Positions 36,827-48,100 of a stretch of 64,000 nucleotides of DNA are shown here, one piece after another. The stretch is from Kudoa neothunni. Its lineage: Eukaryota > Cnidaria. A program made the position numbers and the translations under genes. Below the pieces are notes generated by a model. It saw only the letters and a list, made by a program, of their open reading frames with translations. It was not told the DNA's origin and searched no databases. Location of the stretch: the NCBI GenBank assembly GCA_964304625.1, contig OZ199838.1:7006001-7070000 (forward strand), in the 5' to 3' direction. The first letter of the stretch is position 1, and every line of letters begins with the position of its first letter.

Positions 36827-37993
36827 ACCCTTTAAACCTTCCACTGTTAAAATGATCGCTATTATTGTTAGAATCTTTTTGAATGAATTTCTCGTCATTG
36901 TAACGATATTATCAGTGCAAATGAACCACCATTCACACTTACTAAAAATATCCATTTATAGATTTTGTTCTCAACATCATGATTGAGGTCTGATTTAAAG
37001 TTTTTCGATAATTTATCAAAGGTCCTAAACCTCCTAATTTAACAATTACATCTCACATTAGAATCCCATTCAATGTTGACATTCTTTTTCAGGCCATATT
37101 TACCCGTAGTCATTTTTTTAAATTTCTTAACTCGTCTACTGAATCTTAACATTGAATTATCTTATATTTCTCAGAAAAGCTTTGGTAATTTCGCGGTTAA
37201 ATAAAATCTATTTAACCGCGATAGTGCACGAAGCATGCAAAGTGTACTTTCAGGTACAATTCCATTACGTAAGATCTATATTTTTTATTTATATCATAAT
37301 TAAGGGTATTCCCTTTATTATAAGTAAGAATTAGAAAATTCAAATTTAGTTTTGTGTAAAAAAATGGAGATTACGTACGAGCCCTGTTGCATTGTATACC
37401 AAAAAATTATATTAACTAAACATTATATTTTCACAAGATAATTTATAGTCAAATTCCTATTTCACATATTGAGCTACGAATAAATTAATTTTTTCAGTTT
37501 GGAAAGTATACCATCATTATATAGAACTCGTAAACTCACTTTTTGGTCAAATAGTTTTGCAACAAAATAGTGTCAATGAATGTAAGTAAAAAATTTGGCA
37601 AAATATATGAAGAATAAGGACATTCAAAAGTTTTTGTAAATTAACGAGAGATTACACATGGGAGCGATTTTTCTCGAAATTAGAGTTACTTAAAATTACG
37701 AAATAATTTGTTGAGACTGGATTTTCACCCTTCGTGTTTATATTTTTTATTAAAAAGAATCATAAAATAAGGAAATGCGCGAAAGAGTGTCTATAAATTG
37801 CCACAGACTCCATAATAACCAAAAATTAATACATTTCAAATTTTATGTAAAATTTAGTTTGTTAAACATAAAGTGAAGTATAAAATATAAGTGAAATACA
37901 TGCCATATTTCTGGAAAAATATCGTCGAAGATATCCATTTCCTTTGATAACATAAAAATTATTTGTTTTTGATATTCGAATACATTAAAAAAA
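36827..37993. other. Spacer between piggyBac 1 and the gypsy element
   Basis: AT-rich; no gene, repeat pair or RNA seen. The 60-codon ORF at 37152 has no recognisable features. Confidence 0.5.
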
Positions 37994-37998
37994 CTTCC

Positions 37999-38084
37999 TG
38001 TTAATGCCACCATAAACGCTCATTTTATAAACTACTGAAACACGTAACTATGCATATGGATTAAAGTATATCTAGAACTTAACA
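37999..38084 (-). repeat. 3' LTR (86 bp)
   Basis: Identical to the 5' LTR except A at the position where the other has G (plus strand, ...CACGTAAC versus CACGTGAC). The polypurine tract lies directly inside it. Confidence 0.93.
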
Positions 38085-38108
38085 CTTTTCCCCTTCAATT
38101 TTTTGGCT

Positions 38109-41100
38109 TTATAGGTTGATAAAAGGATCCAATAATTTCTCATTCCTAGCCTTGTATGGTTTCATTTTATCAAAATTTGTGACGAATTGCTTTCCATTTT
38201 TTTCGAGGCGATAAGTAGAATTTGTTATTCTCTGCTTCACTGTATACGGCCCGTCGAAAAATGGATCGAGTTTATTTTTCCTGACTGGAATTTGGACCCA
38301 TACCATTTCCCCAGGTTTGTAAGGATTTCCATAGGCTTTCTTGTTGTATCGGTTTTTCGTTTTTTCCAGTGACAGCTCCATATTCTCTTTTGCCAAATTG
38401 TATGCCATCGTAAGATTTGATTTTAAATTTTTTACATAACCGTCAAGCGTTTGCAAGGTACTTCCAGTTTCAAAAACAATTTCGATCGCCGATTTAACCT
38501 CTCGTCCCATCATAAGGAAATTTGGAGAATACTTCGAAGAACTATGAGGCGCCGAACGATACGCCATCATAACCAACGGTAGCAAAGAATCCCATTCCGC
38601 ATGTCGATCAACAACCTTGCTTAACATATCAATTATGGTACGATTCAGTCTCTCTACCATGCCGTCTGACTTAGGATTGTATGGGCATGTACGCGTCTTT
38701 CTTATTCCAAGCAGTTCACATGTTTGCTTAAAAATTGCAGACTCAAAATTGCTCCCTTGGTCGCTGTGAAGTGTATGAGGAAGTCCAAATCTACTAAACA
38801 CATGCTTTACCAGTTTTTGTGATATCGTCATGGTTTCTTGGTTTTTGATGGCAAACGCTTCTGCCCATTTAGTGAAGTAATCCTGAATAACTACAATATA
38901 GCGATTCCCATTATTAGTCACTCGGAGCGGTCCAACAACATCAATAGCTACTCTTTGCATAGGATAGCTACACACTTCCGTATTCAACTCAGAAACAAAT
39001 TTTTTTGTTTGTCGATTCCTCGCAGCGCACTTTGGACACGATTCACACCAATTCTTCACATCCTTCTTTTGAAATGGCCAGTAAAAATTTCGAGATACGA
39101 ATTCATTCACTTTGTTGTGCCCCAAGTGTCCCGAAGTACTGCTATCATGAGCAATTTTCAAAACTTCTTTTTTCAGTCTGTCTGGTACAATCAATCTAAG
39201 TCTAGTCTCCATTGTGGTGTCGTTTCTGAAAACTCGATAGAGTATATCATTTTCGATTTTCAACATTGATCTCAACTTCCATAAAATTCTAATTTGGTCG
39301 CTCCGCTCTTTTGGTTCCACAAGAGGCATTCTATTCGTCTTCATCCAACCAATAATTTGGGATACATTTGGATCAGCCATCTGAACTCTTCGAATCAGCT
39401 CGTCAGGGAACCCCTTTACTTCGACCGCATTGCAATTCTTTGGATTCGGAATTCGAGACAATGCATCGGCGTTCGCATGATCTTTCCCTGGTCTGTGGAT
39501 TACCTCAAATTCGTACTCCGCCAAAATCTCCAACCATCTTGCAACTTGTCCTTCTGGGTTTCTGAAAGACAACAACCATTTTAAGGCGTTATGGTCGATA
39601 CGAATTATGAATTTCTTTCCAGCAAGATAATTCTTAAAAAATTTCACAAAATGCACCAGAGCCAACAATTCTTTCCGGGTCGCACAATAATTTCTTTCTC
39701 TTTGAAGTAAATTGCGACTTCCAAATGATATTACCTTCTCTGTACCATTTATCATTTGAGACAGTACACCACCAATTGCAAGGTTACTAGCGTCTGTATC
39801 CAAAATGAATGTCTTTTCCCAATCTGGGTTGGTTAAGACCGTTGGAGACGTGATTTCCTTCTTGATTGTATTGAAGCTGATCTCACAGTCAATAGACCAG
39901 TTCCAGGGAACATCCTTTTTGAGCAATTCATAAAGAGGGGCAGAAATTTCAGAAAATTTTTTTACAAATCTGCGATAGTAGTTGGCAAGTCCTAGGAATT
40001 TTTGAACATCCTTAACATTATTGGGAGTTGGCCACTCATTGATAACTTGAGTTTTAGACGGATCAGGGGTTATCCCCTTTTCACCAATGACGTGACCAAG
40101 AAAGTGGACCTCCTTCTTATAGAATACTGATTTGTTTTCGTTAATTTTCAATTTTTTATCTCCCAAAACCTTCAATATCTTCTTGACGTCATCGATATGT
40201 TGATTATAGTTTTTACTAAATATTATAACGTCATCAAGATAGACCAAACATATCTTCCCAATAAAATTCTTCAAAACCGAGTTCATCATGCGTTGAAACG
40301 TGGCCGGTGCATTGCAAAGTCCGAAGGGCATACGTTTGAATTGGTATATCTCATCAGTACCATAGAATGCTGTTTTTTCCTTATCATTTTCATCAATCAG
40401 CACCTGATGGTAGCCATCTTTGAGATCCAGAACTGAGAAGTACCTTGAACCTCCCAACATATCAAAGATATCATCTATTCTAGGCAATGGATAGGAATCC
40501 TTAATCGTTATTGCATTTAGCTTTCGGTAATCCACACAGAGCCTAAACTTCCCGGATTTCTTTGGGACAATAACCGCATTCGAAGCCCATTCTGAGCACG
40601 ACTTTTCAATAACATCATTTTCAACGAGTTCTCTAATCAACTCGTTCATTATATTTCGCTTGTGAAATGGAATTCTACGTCTTTGGTCTCTTATCGGCAC
40701 TCTTGTCCCAGTATCAATATAATGATAAATTGGCTTCTCAATTTCATCATCCTTCTTGGTGGAAATATTCGCAACCATTAAAGACTCAGAGTTAGCTTTC
40801 AATTCCAGCGTCTTTTCTCCAATTTTCACAGTCAATCCAAGTCTGTTCATCACATCGACTCCAATGATACAATCGTGTATGACATTTTCTATTACATAAA
40901 ACTTATGGTTTATGCTTTTCCCTTCAACATTTATAGGTAACACAGTAATACCCTTAACTTCCATTTCTCCACCACATGCAGATATAACTTTTTCATGGGT
41001 GATTTTAATGTGTTGCTGACCCAACAATAGAAATAGTTTGTGGTTTATAATACTAAGTTGCGAACCAGTGTCAAATAACGCACCCACCACAATGTTTTTA

Positions 41101-41852
41101 ATTTGTAATTTCAGAAAAAATAGAGAGGCGTATTTAGAATTACTACACTTGGTCAAATAACAATGTTTTTTTATATGTCCAAGTTTCCCACATCCATAGC
41201 ATTTAACAGGGGTTTTGATTTTAAATTTGCTTTCCAATGCATCCAGCCTTTCCAATATCATATCCTCTTTGTTCTTCCTACCAACTGCAAGAACTTCAGG
41301 AATCGGTACTTCTGATACACTCACCATTGTATTGTTCGCCACAAACTCCAACTTCCTAGCTAGAGTAAGAGCATCTTCGAAAGATACCGGATCCTTAATC
41401 ATCAAGTTTTTCTGAATTTCTTTACTCCTCACACCATGGATGAATTGATTCTTCATCATCTTGTTGATTTGATCCATAGAAACTCCAGTGAGGGTCACAG
41501 CCGCTTTTCTACGCAACTCTTCTGCGTATTCGATAACGTTCATATTATCGGTTTGGACGCACTCGAAGAATTCTCGCTGAGAGATATAGCCATCCTTAAT
41601 GGAGCCAAATCTACTAAGCAAGAATTGTTTCATTCCATTATAATCAGATGTCATTGTCCATCCAGACTCTGTCACTATCTTAAATACTATTGGTGACAAT
41701 GACACTAGTAGTTCCAATGAATGCTTTTCTGGTGGAATATTTCGATGAACTAACAATAATTCAAATCGAGCACACCATGCCTCTGCATTTTTCCCATCAA
41801 ACGGTTCGACAGTAGCTACTGCGCCAATGTTAATGCCACCATAAACGCTCAT
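38109..41852 (-). CDS. Gypsy Gag-Pol polyprotein, single ORF, 1247 aa
   Basis: An uninterrupted frame encodes, in order: a short Gag-like region (1-215), a zinc knuckle CYGCGKLGHIKKHC (about 218-231), an aspartic protease with DTG (about 261-263), reverse transcriptase with the YLDD box (about 538-541), RNase H (LDTDAS about 684), then integrase with HHCC zinc binding (about 902-942) and the D, D, E triad near 971, 1030 and 1066. Gag and Pol are fused with no frameshift; no envelope frame. The ATG lies inside the 5' LTR, and the first eight codons are LTR sequence. The stop at 38109 is 25 bp from the 3' LTR. All catalytic residues I can check are present, so it may be active. Confidence 0.95.
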   Translation of the reverse strand: MSVYGGINIGAVATVEPFDGKNAEAWCARFELLLVHRNIPPEKHSLELLVSLSPIVFKIVTESGWTMTSDYNGMKQFLLSRFGSIKDGYISQREFFECVQTDNMNVIEYAEELRRKAAVTLTGVSMDQINKMMKNQFIHGVRSKEIQKNLMIKDPVSFEDALTLARKLEFVANNTMVSVSEVPIPEVLAVGRKNKEDMILERLDALESKFKIKTPVKCYGCGKLGHIKKHCYLTKCSNSKYASLFFLKLQIKNIVVGALFDTGSQLSIINHKLFLLLGQQHIKITHEKVISACGGEMEVKGITVLPINVEGKSINHKFYVIENVIHDCIIGVDVMNRLGLTVKIGEKTLELKANSESLMVANISTKKDDEIEKPIYHYIDTGTRVPIRDQRRRIPFHKRNIMNELIRELVENDVIEKSCSEWASNAVIVPKKSGKFRLCVDYRKLNAITIKDSYPLPRIDDIFDMLGGSRYFSVLDLKDGYHQVLIDENDKEKTAFYGTDEIYQFKRMPFGLCNAPATFQRMMNSVLKNFIGKICLVYLDDVIIFSKNYNQHIDDVKKILKVLGDKKLKINENKSVFYKKEVHFLGHVIGEKGITPDPSKTQVINEWPTPNNVKDVQKFLGLANYYRRFVKKFSEISAPLYELLKKDVPWNWSIDCEISFNTIKKEITSPTVLTNPDWEKTFILDTDASNLAIGGVLSQMINGTEKVISFGSRNLLQRERNYCATRKELLALVHFVKFFKNYLAGKKFIIRIDHNALKWLLSFRNPEGQVARWLEILAEYEFEVIHRPGKDHANADALSRIPNPKNCNAVEVKGFPDELIRRVQMADPNVSQIIGWMKTNRMPLVEPKERSDQIRILWKLRSMLKIENDILYRVFRNDTTMETRLRLIVPDRLKKEVLKIAHDSSTSGHLGHNKVNEFVSRNFYWPFQKKDVKNWCESCPKCAARNRQTKKFVSELNTEVCSYPMQRVAIDVVGPLRVTNNGNRYIVVIQDYFTKWAEAFAIKNQETMTISQKLVKHVFSRFGLPHTLHSDQGSNFESAIFKQTCELLGIRKTRTCPYNPKSDGMVERLNRTIIDMLSKVVDRHAEWDSLLPLVMMAYRSAPHSSSKYSPNFLMMGREVKSAIEIVFETGSTLQTLDGYVKNLKSNLTMAYNLAKENMELSLEKTKNRYNKKAYGNPYKPGEMVWVQIPVRKNKLDPFFDGPYTVKQRITNSTYRLEKNGKQFVTNFDKMKPYKARNEKLLDPFINL

Positions 41853-41913
41853 TTTATAAACTACTGAAACACGTGACTATGCATATGGATTAAAGTATAT
41901 CTAGAACTTAACA
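41828..41913 (-). repeat. 5' LTR (86 bp) containing the Gag-Pol start codon
   Basis: Ends in ...GGCATTAACA on the minus strand. The next bases are TTGGCGCAGTAGC, so a candidate primer-binding site (TGGCGCAGTAGC) starts one base inside the element and overlaps Gag codons. TATAAAATG places a TATA-like box directly on the start codon. Confidence 0.9.
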
Positions 41914-42132
41914 CTTCCCAAAATAATTTTGTCCCAAATGTCGCTCGTAATTTTAAGTATTTTTATTTAAACTTAATACTTTTGCTTTGATACTTCCCAC
42001 GCGTTGCGCACGCAACTAAACCCTCTATGAGAAAATTTTCATGCGTTGCTAGAATTCCACAAAACTTTTGTCTCTATAGGAATTTATGTGATTTTTCGAA
42101 TGTAAAAAGAGCAGAAAAAATCGTTCTGCCGA

Positions 42133-45100
42133 ATGTTAAATCATCTTTCAATAGCAGTAGCTTTCACGAGCTTAATTCTTTTGTTTTGAGTAAAATTTAG
42201 AGGTTTTGAGCACTGGGGAATGGTTAGATTTGGAGAATATTAATTTATCGTTTGTATCGAGCAGTGAGTTACATGCGGATAATTCAGATCATCAAATCCG
42301 CCCAAATTACGTGTATATTGATGAATTAGAAATTAACGCTCGATTAAAGATTCCATTGTGCAACAATAAAGTGATTGCAAATTATGTCAATTTATTATTT
42401 TATTTTTTCATAAGATTATCAAAGTTTTATCGTATTTGAGGATATTATGGCTCAATAATAAAATTGATCTTATCGAAGAAAATGTGGTGAGATATATGCT
42501 GGTAGTGCTATATCAGAAAAGTCGGTTTCTGAATGATCCAATATTGTTAAAAAAATTGTTACTTGAGAATCAAGATCTCCTTAACCACAACGGTAACGAC
42601 AGTACAATTTCTGTGTTGAATTTGGTGCAACCGAAAAATCTTCTTCACACACTATCAGATGTGATCGATTGTTGAAAACTTTATTTTTAATGTCATTTTA
42701 TAGTTTCTGGCTTTGGATTGGAATGGAAAACGCAGATTCACTCCAAGTGCTAGCCAGTATGTTGATTTATTGGTTAAAAGATTGGCAGCAATCAATAAAT
42801 TATGCGACAACGAAAAATTAACAACCTCTCCAATTATTGATAATATTCCTGAAATTGGCCAAAAATACTATGATAAGTATTGGTTTTCACCCTGCAAAAC
42901 TACCATATCTTCAGATATTGAACAACTATACAAGACTCAATTTGATACAGAAAAAAACTGTATTGATTGACTTACTTAATGCCAAAACGAAAGATAACTT
43001 TTATTTTTGTTAATAGATATGGTCAGTATTCCTATATGGAATAATACTAGAGATGAAGCGTCAAATGCAGCTTCTCCTGATGGGGTTGGTGTTGATAAAG
43101 ATGATAATTTATATGAAAATCTGCTAAAAGATATCACCAACCATCTAGCTCGATCTTTGATAGAATCCAGAAGTAATGTTTTCCAACAATTTTTAATATC
43201 GCCCTTTATTTGAGTACATTTATATTATGTTTTTTGTAATTTTTTAAGTTATCAGACATATACAATTTAAATATTTTCTTATAATTAAAAATGATATTTA
43301 TTATTAAAAATAATATGGTTATTAGATGATTGGAAAAGTCATGCTAAATCATATTATTCTTCATTTTCCGACGCTTTTGATGTCGATGATATCAAACACA
43401 TTAGTGATTGCACTGTGAAGAGTCTATTTATGATGGCGGGCCGATCATTCAATATTATACCCAAATCACATTTCGTTAAATGTATTAAAGGTATAATTCA
43501 GCACCGTATAAATTTTAAATGGAATGAAAAATTGTTTTGCCATCAACATGTATGTGTACATGCTTGTGAATGTGTAAGCTGTAATTTTTGTAATTAGATG
43601 CAGTCAGTCCAATTTCACCTATACGACACTATGTACAAACATCCCAAGCTGTGGTATCATCCCAGAGTGATCGCTAAAAATTATATGCTTGATCGTTGGG
43701 ACTGCATTCCATTTGATCAATCCGAGTTATGTTTTGACTCAATGTGTTTCACCAAGGTGACCATTCTTTACTCTCATATATCTCTTAATATGTCATTTTA
43801 GTTTGCATTGAAAACCTATGAGCAGCTTATTGTCGTGTTGTCAATAAAATTTCCTAACCCTTATTTCTATGTTTCCAATAATAGCTTAACAATCCGCCGG
43901 GGGAAAGAATTTATTGACCTAGTGGATAAGTATCAAAAATATTTGTATTTTCCATATTATAAAGTGCCCATGTTGGTACCCCCAAAACCATTTATTGGTT
44001 CATACAGTGGAGGTTATCTGACCAATTTCAGCAGCTTTATCAATAGCACTGAGAATATTGGTACTGCCAAGTTGTGTTTTGAGAGAGCAAGGGGCGATAA
44101 ATTATCTATTGTGCTTGATTCCTTAAATGCTTCTGCTTTTAACGAGCTTCGAATAAACGATTTCGTTCTCGATACTTTGATCTCGTTCGCCAATGATAAC
44201 GCTGAATATCACAATCTAAATTGGCTGCAACAAATGATCCAAATAAATACTTCTACTAAATCTGGTATGTTCTTTTTGCTGAGATGTATCACTTTCAAAG
44301 AGCGGGGTTGAGAAGATTTATTAGGGAACATTTGGTATTATTTTAGCATACGCTTAATCATTTTTTTAAATCTACGAATTTAACTATAAATTTAATTTGG
44401 CCGTATAATAATTGGAGATTAATATTTTTTAAGATATTTATGTTAATTCTAATAAATTTTATATTTATTAAATAAATATAAAACCTGACGAATCGTTATC
44501 GTTTTCCCTGTTTTTTATCTCTAGCACCGATTATTTATGTACTTCAGAATATTTTTATTATTTTTAAAATAATTTTCTTTTATCATAAGGAATAGAATAT
44601 ATTTCTCAGTCATAATTTAATTGATGATAAGAGTGAATGAGAAGAAATATTTTATAAAAATTTGGAAATCTTGTTTTTATAGTTGATTTATAAAAATAAT
44701 TAAGCGAAGTTCAGTTAAATTATAAATCATATTGCACTTTTAAAATTGGAGCTTATTTGTGAACAACATGTAATTTTTTAAATTTTCATTGATTTTATAT
44801 GATCTTTTTTTGACCAAAAATTTGGGTTATGCCTGAGTTAAATGCCAACTATTAAATTGTAAGAAGGAATTAGTTAATCATATTTATCAATTATAAGGTC
44901 TCAAACATCATTTTGGGAGGCTAAAATTATCGGAAATTCAGATTAACATAGAATTAAATGTCTAACAATTTAATTTTAAAGTAATACGACTTCAATGTAA
45001 ACCTAGGTCGTTTTTGTCCTTTGAAAAATTAGAAATGCGGAATCGTTATTTTGATGCAGTAATAACCTGATTAAATTATTTATATTGTTTTTTGAAATTA

Positions 45101-48100
45101 TGATTTGAATATGTTTGTATTAAAAAAAGTAATTAATCACATTTAAATGAAAATTTATTTGATACAAATTGCCTTCCGTTAGTATTCTGGCCAAGATATT
45201 TACGTGCTTGATAAATATCTATTCGAGTTAATATAACTTGGTTATTTAGAATTATTTTTAAAATATTTGGAGAAAATATGAGGTGACCAAATTAAATAAA
45301 AAATATAAAACTGGAAGGATGATAATATTAATTTTAATAAAAAGAAACTGTTGAAATTTGGAAAATATAAATTTAAATTACTCTATGAAATATTCTTCTC
45401 TTTTTATTGTGAACAAAGTAAAATTAGAAAGTTTACTTAAAAAAACTTGATTGAAAAATTCAAATAAATGGAAAATGCTCATGTCTAAAATAGTACCTCT
45501 TCCAATATCGCGCCTCTTCTGAGATTTGATCGTTTGAGTGAAATTAAAAATTTTTTTATTGAATTTATATTTTATCGCTAACTTTGATAACATAATAATA
45601 GATGGGGGTGCTGGGACGTCGTCAACAATGGGAAATCATTACCTTCGAAATATCGTTTCTTTGGGTTGTTATCTCCGGAACAAAACCATATGGTTACCAC
45701 AATACATGGATTTTCGTGGCCGTTTTTATCCCCAACCTAATATAATTTCTCATTACGGTGGTGATCTTGAAAGGTCGCTATTGATTTTTGCAAAAAAGAA
45801 ACTTGTGGGCCCACAAGGTCTTAAACAATTAAAGATTTATTTTTCTACTCTTATTCATGGCTCTCAACTGCTAACCGAAGATGAACATCTCAAATTCACT
45901 GATTCCTGCGTGAACACTATCAAAGAAACAGCGGAGAATCCCAAGAAAAATCTGTGGTGGGTAAAACAAGACAAAATTTTCCAAATTCTTGCCGTGTGCA
46001 ATGAAATCTACCAAACATTAAACAATATTGACAGCTACATGTCAGGGTTTCCTATTTATATCGATGCAACTTGTAGTTCGTTCCAACATGTGGCAGCTCT
46101 CACTCGGGATCCAAAATTAGCTGAGTAATGTCAATAACCGGTTTGCACTACCCCTTATATTTATTTTGATTGTGTTTTAGGCTGACTAATTTGTGTGGTG
46201 GTTCTAATCGACAAGATCTATATATTGAGTTCTGTAAAATGCTCGGTAACTATCATCCCGGTAATTTTAATATTCCTGCTCCAGTTTAATTCTTAAGCGT
46301 CTGAACGCAATTTTTCTTATACTCTTTAAATTCAACTTTGGTAATTGCCCTCTTTTTGGAAAAGTTCCCCGGGAACACGTACCATTTAAATAAAGTCATT
46401 TTTATTTCAGTCTAATTTTGCTGTATAATGAATTACTAATTGTCTCATTCTTTTGTATTGATAGCGCGTTATATTCAATTTACTTTTGTTATAATATGAA
46501 TTGACTTGTTCATATGGCGTATTTATTTTAAAATTATAGAAACCACAATGAAGGATTTATATTTTCTAATATATTTTGTGTATGTTTATTTTTTTAATCA
46601 TTATTTTATTATGTTAGATTTTTTATTACGCATTAATTAATTTTATCACTCCACCAAAAATAACGTATAGAATCTATTGTTGCTAATATTTTTAATTTAA
46701 ATAAATCTTATTCTTAGAAAGATTGATTTTTATTATTTATTTAATTAATTAATTTTTGTTATTAGTCCATTATTGGAATTACTTTGAGTATTCCAAAAAT
46801 TGTTGTTTCTTCCGACTCACATTTCTTGTGTTTCTTATTGATAAAGTCGATTGTATTAGTTTAATCTTAAATGATTTCTAATAAAATAATACGCTCATTT
46901 ATTTAATGTTAAATCAACTCGTGTTATTTCTTGTCTCATTGTCGCAGAAATTACCAACCTAAAGTCAATTCTATGATCTAACACTTCTGTATAGTCATTT
47001 TTTAATCTCCTCAATATATTAATGTATTTATTAAATGTTGCATCTTTGTTTGTACTATAAATAATCTGATGTAGCTTTCTCGAATCATTAAAAACAATAA
47101 AATTTCGATCACATTAAGAACTGACAGCCCATGTTGATAGTGTTCATGGAAATAAAAATGACAAATTTCTTGTAAATAAATATATATCCAAGTTCAATTG
47201 ACAATAAAATTTAAAATTGAATTTTCTGTCACATTTTAAATTTGTTATTTTATTTTTTCAATAATTTCAAATGCATTATTTATCGCTAGGACAAATCATA
47301 TCTCAGATTTAATTCAAAAGAATGTTTAACGATAAACGTACAATATGTAATAGCGCGATAATCATTTTTAATAGTGTATACATTATTTCTTAAAATAATT
47401 TCGATTTGTGGTTTCTGTTTTGGTTACATTTAAAAATAATGGTTTAGATCTCGTCGTGGATAGAAAACTTTCAAAATTATGTCTTATAACATTTCTCTAT
47501 GGAAACACAAACCTTGCTAGACACAGCCGCCATAAGTTTGCTATTATCAATACCCAAGGATCAATAACTTTGTATAACGAATCTATTAGACACACTATGT
47601 TTACAGAATTCCCATCAATCAAAAATTTATATGTGAGATTTAACTGTTTATTGTATGTGGATAGTTATGATTGGCTTTTTATAAAGATATGGACAAACGA
47701 TATATGCCGCCGATTCAAAAAACTGGATAAACTGATACATTGGGACACCCCCTTCAATATTCCCATATGCTTGTTTGACCGTGAGTACACCAAGATAACT
47801 CTATTCTCCAATTACTTTTTCACCGTTGTGTATCCAAAATACTTCGATGTTACGGTATCTTAATTACTATGTACTTATAATAGGAAATGTCTATCATCGT
47901 ATATAAATTTAAGCCTGTTCTTGTAATTTTTAAATCATAATTGTTTTTTAATTTTGTATGGATTATAAATGATCAACTATAATAGATTTTTAAATATAAA
48001 ATTTTAATCGCTTTAAGAATTGGGGGCTTTTATGGTTTAAAAATAGTGTTGGCCCCTATTTATTGAATCATTATTAATTTCTACAGATCCAACGAGCTTT

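Larger units (their letters stand above)
37999..41913 (-). mobile_element. Full-length Ty3/gypsy LTR retrotransposon, 86-bp LTRs
   Basis: Bounded by 86-bp direct repeats (37999-38084 and 41828-41913) that differ at one base. Each starts and ends with the inverted hexamer TGTTAA/TTAACA, giving canonical TG...CA ends. A 5-bp target duplication CTTCC lies at 37994-37998 and 41914-41918. On the minus strand a purine tract (AAGGGGAAAA) abuts the 3' LTR. Near-identical LTRs and an open frame indicate a recent insertion. It sits about 220 bp upstream of the polymerase gene. Confidence 0.95.

Noticed and set aside
38187-41696. Plus-strand ORFs (for example 38838-39269, 39294-39584, 41436-41696)
   Set aside because: Antisense shadows of the gypsy Gag-Pol frame; no independent domains.
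46246-46288. Apparent C-terminus of the polymerase exon ending in a stop (reading GNYHPGNFNIPAPV)
   Set aside because: A GTAACT donor at 46246 in phase 1 joins in phase to the motif B exon at 47448, so the stop is intronic.
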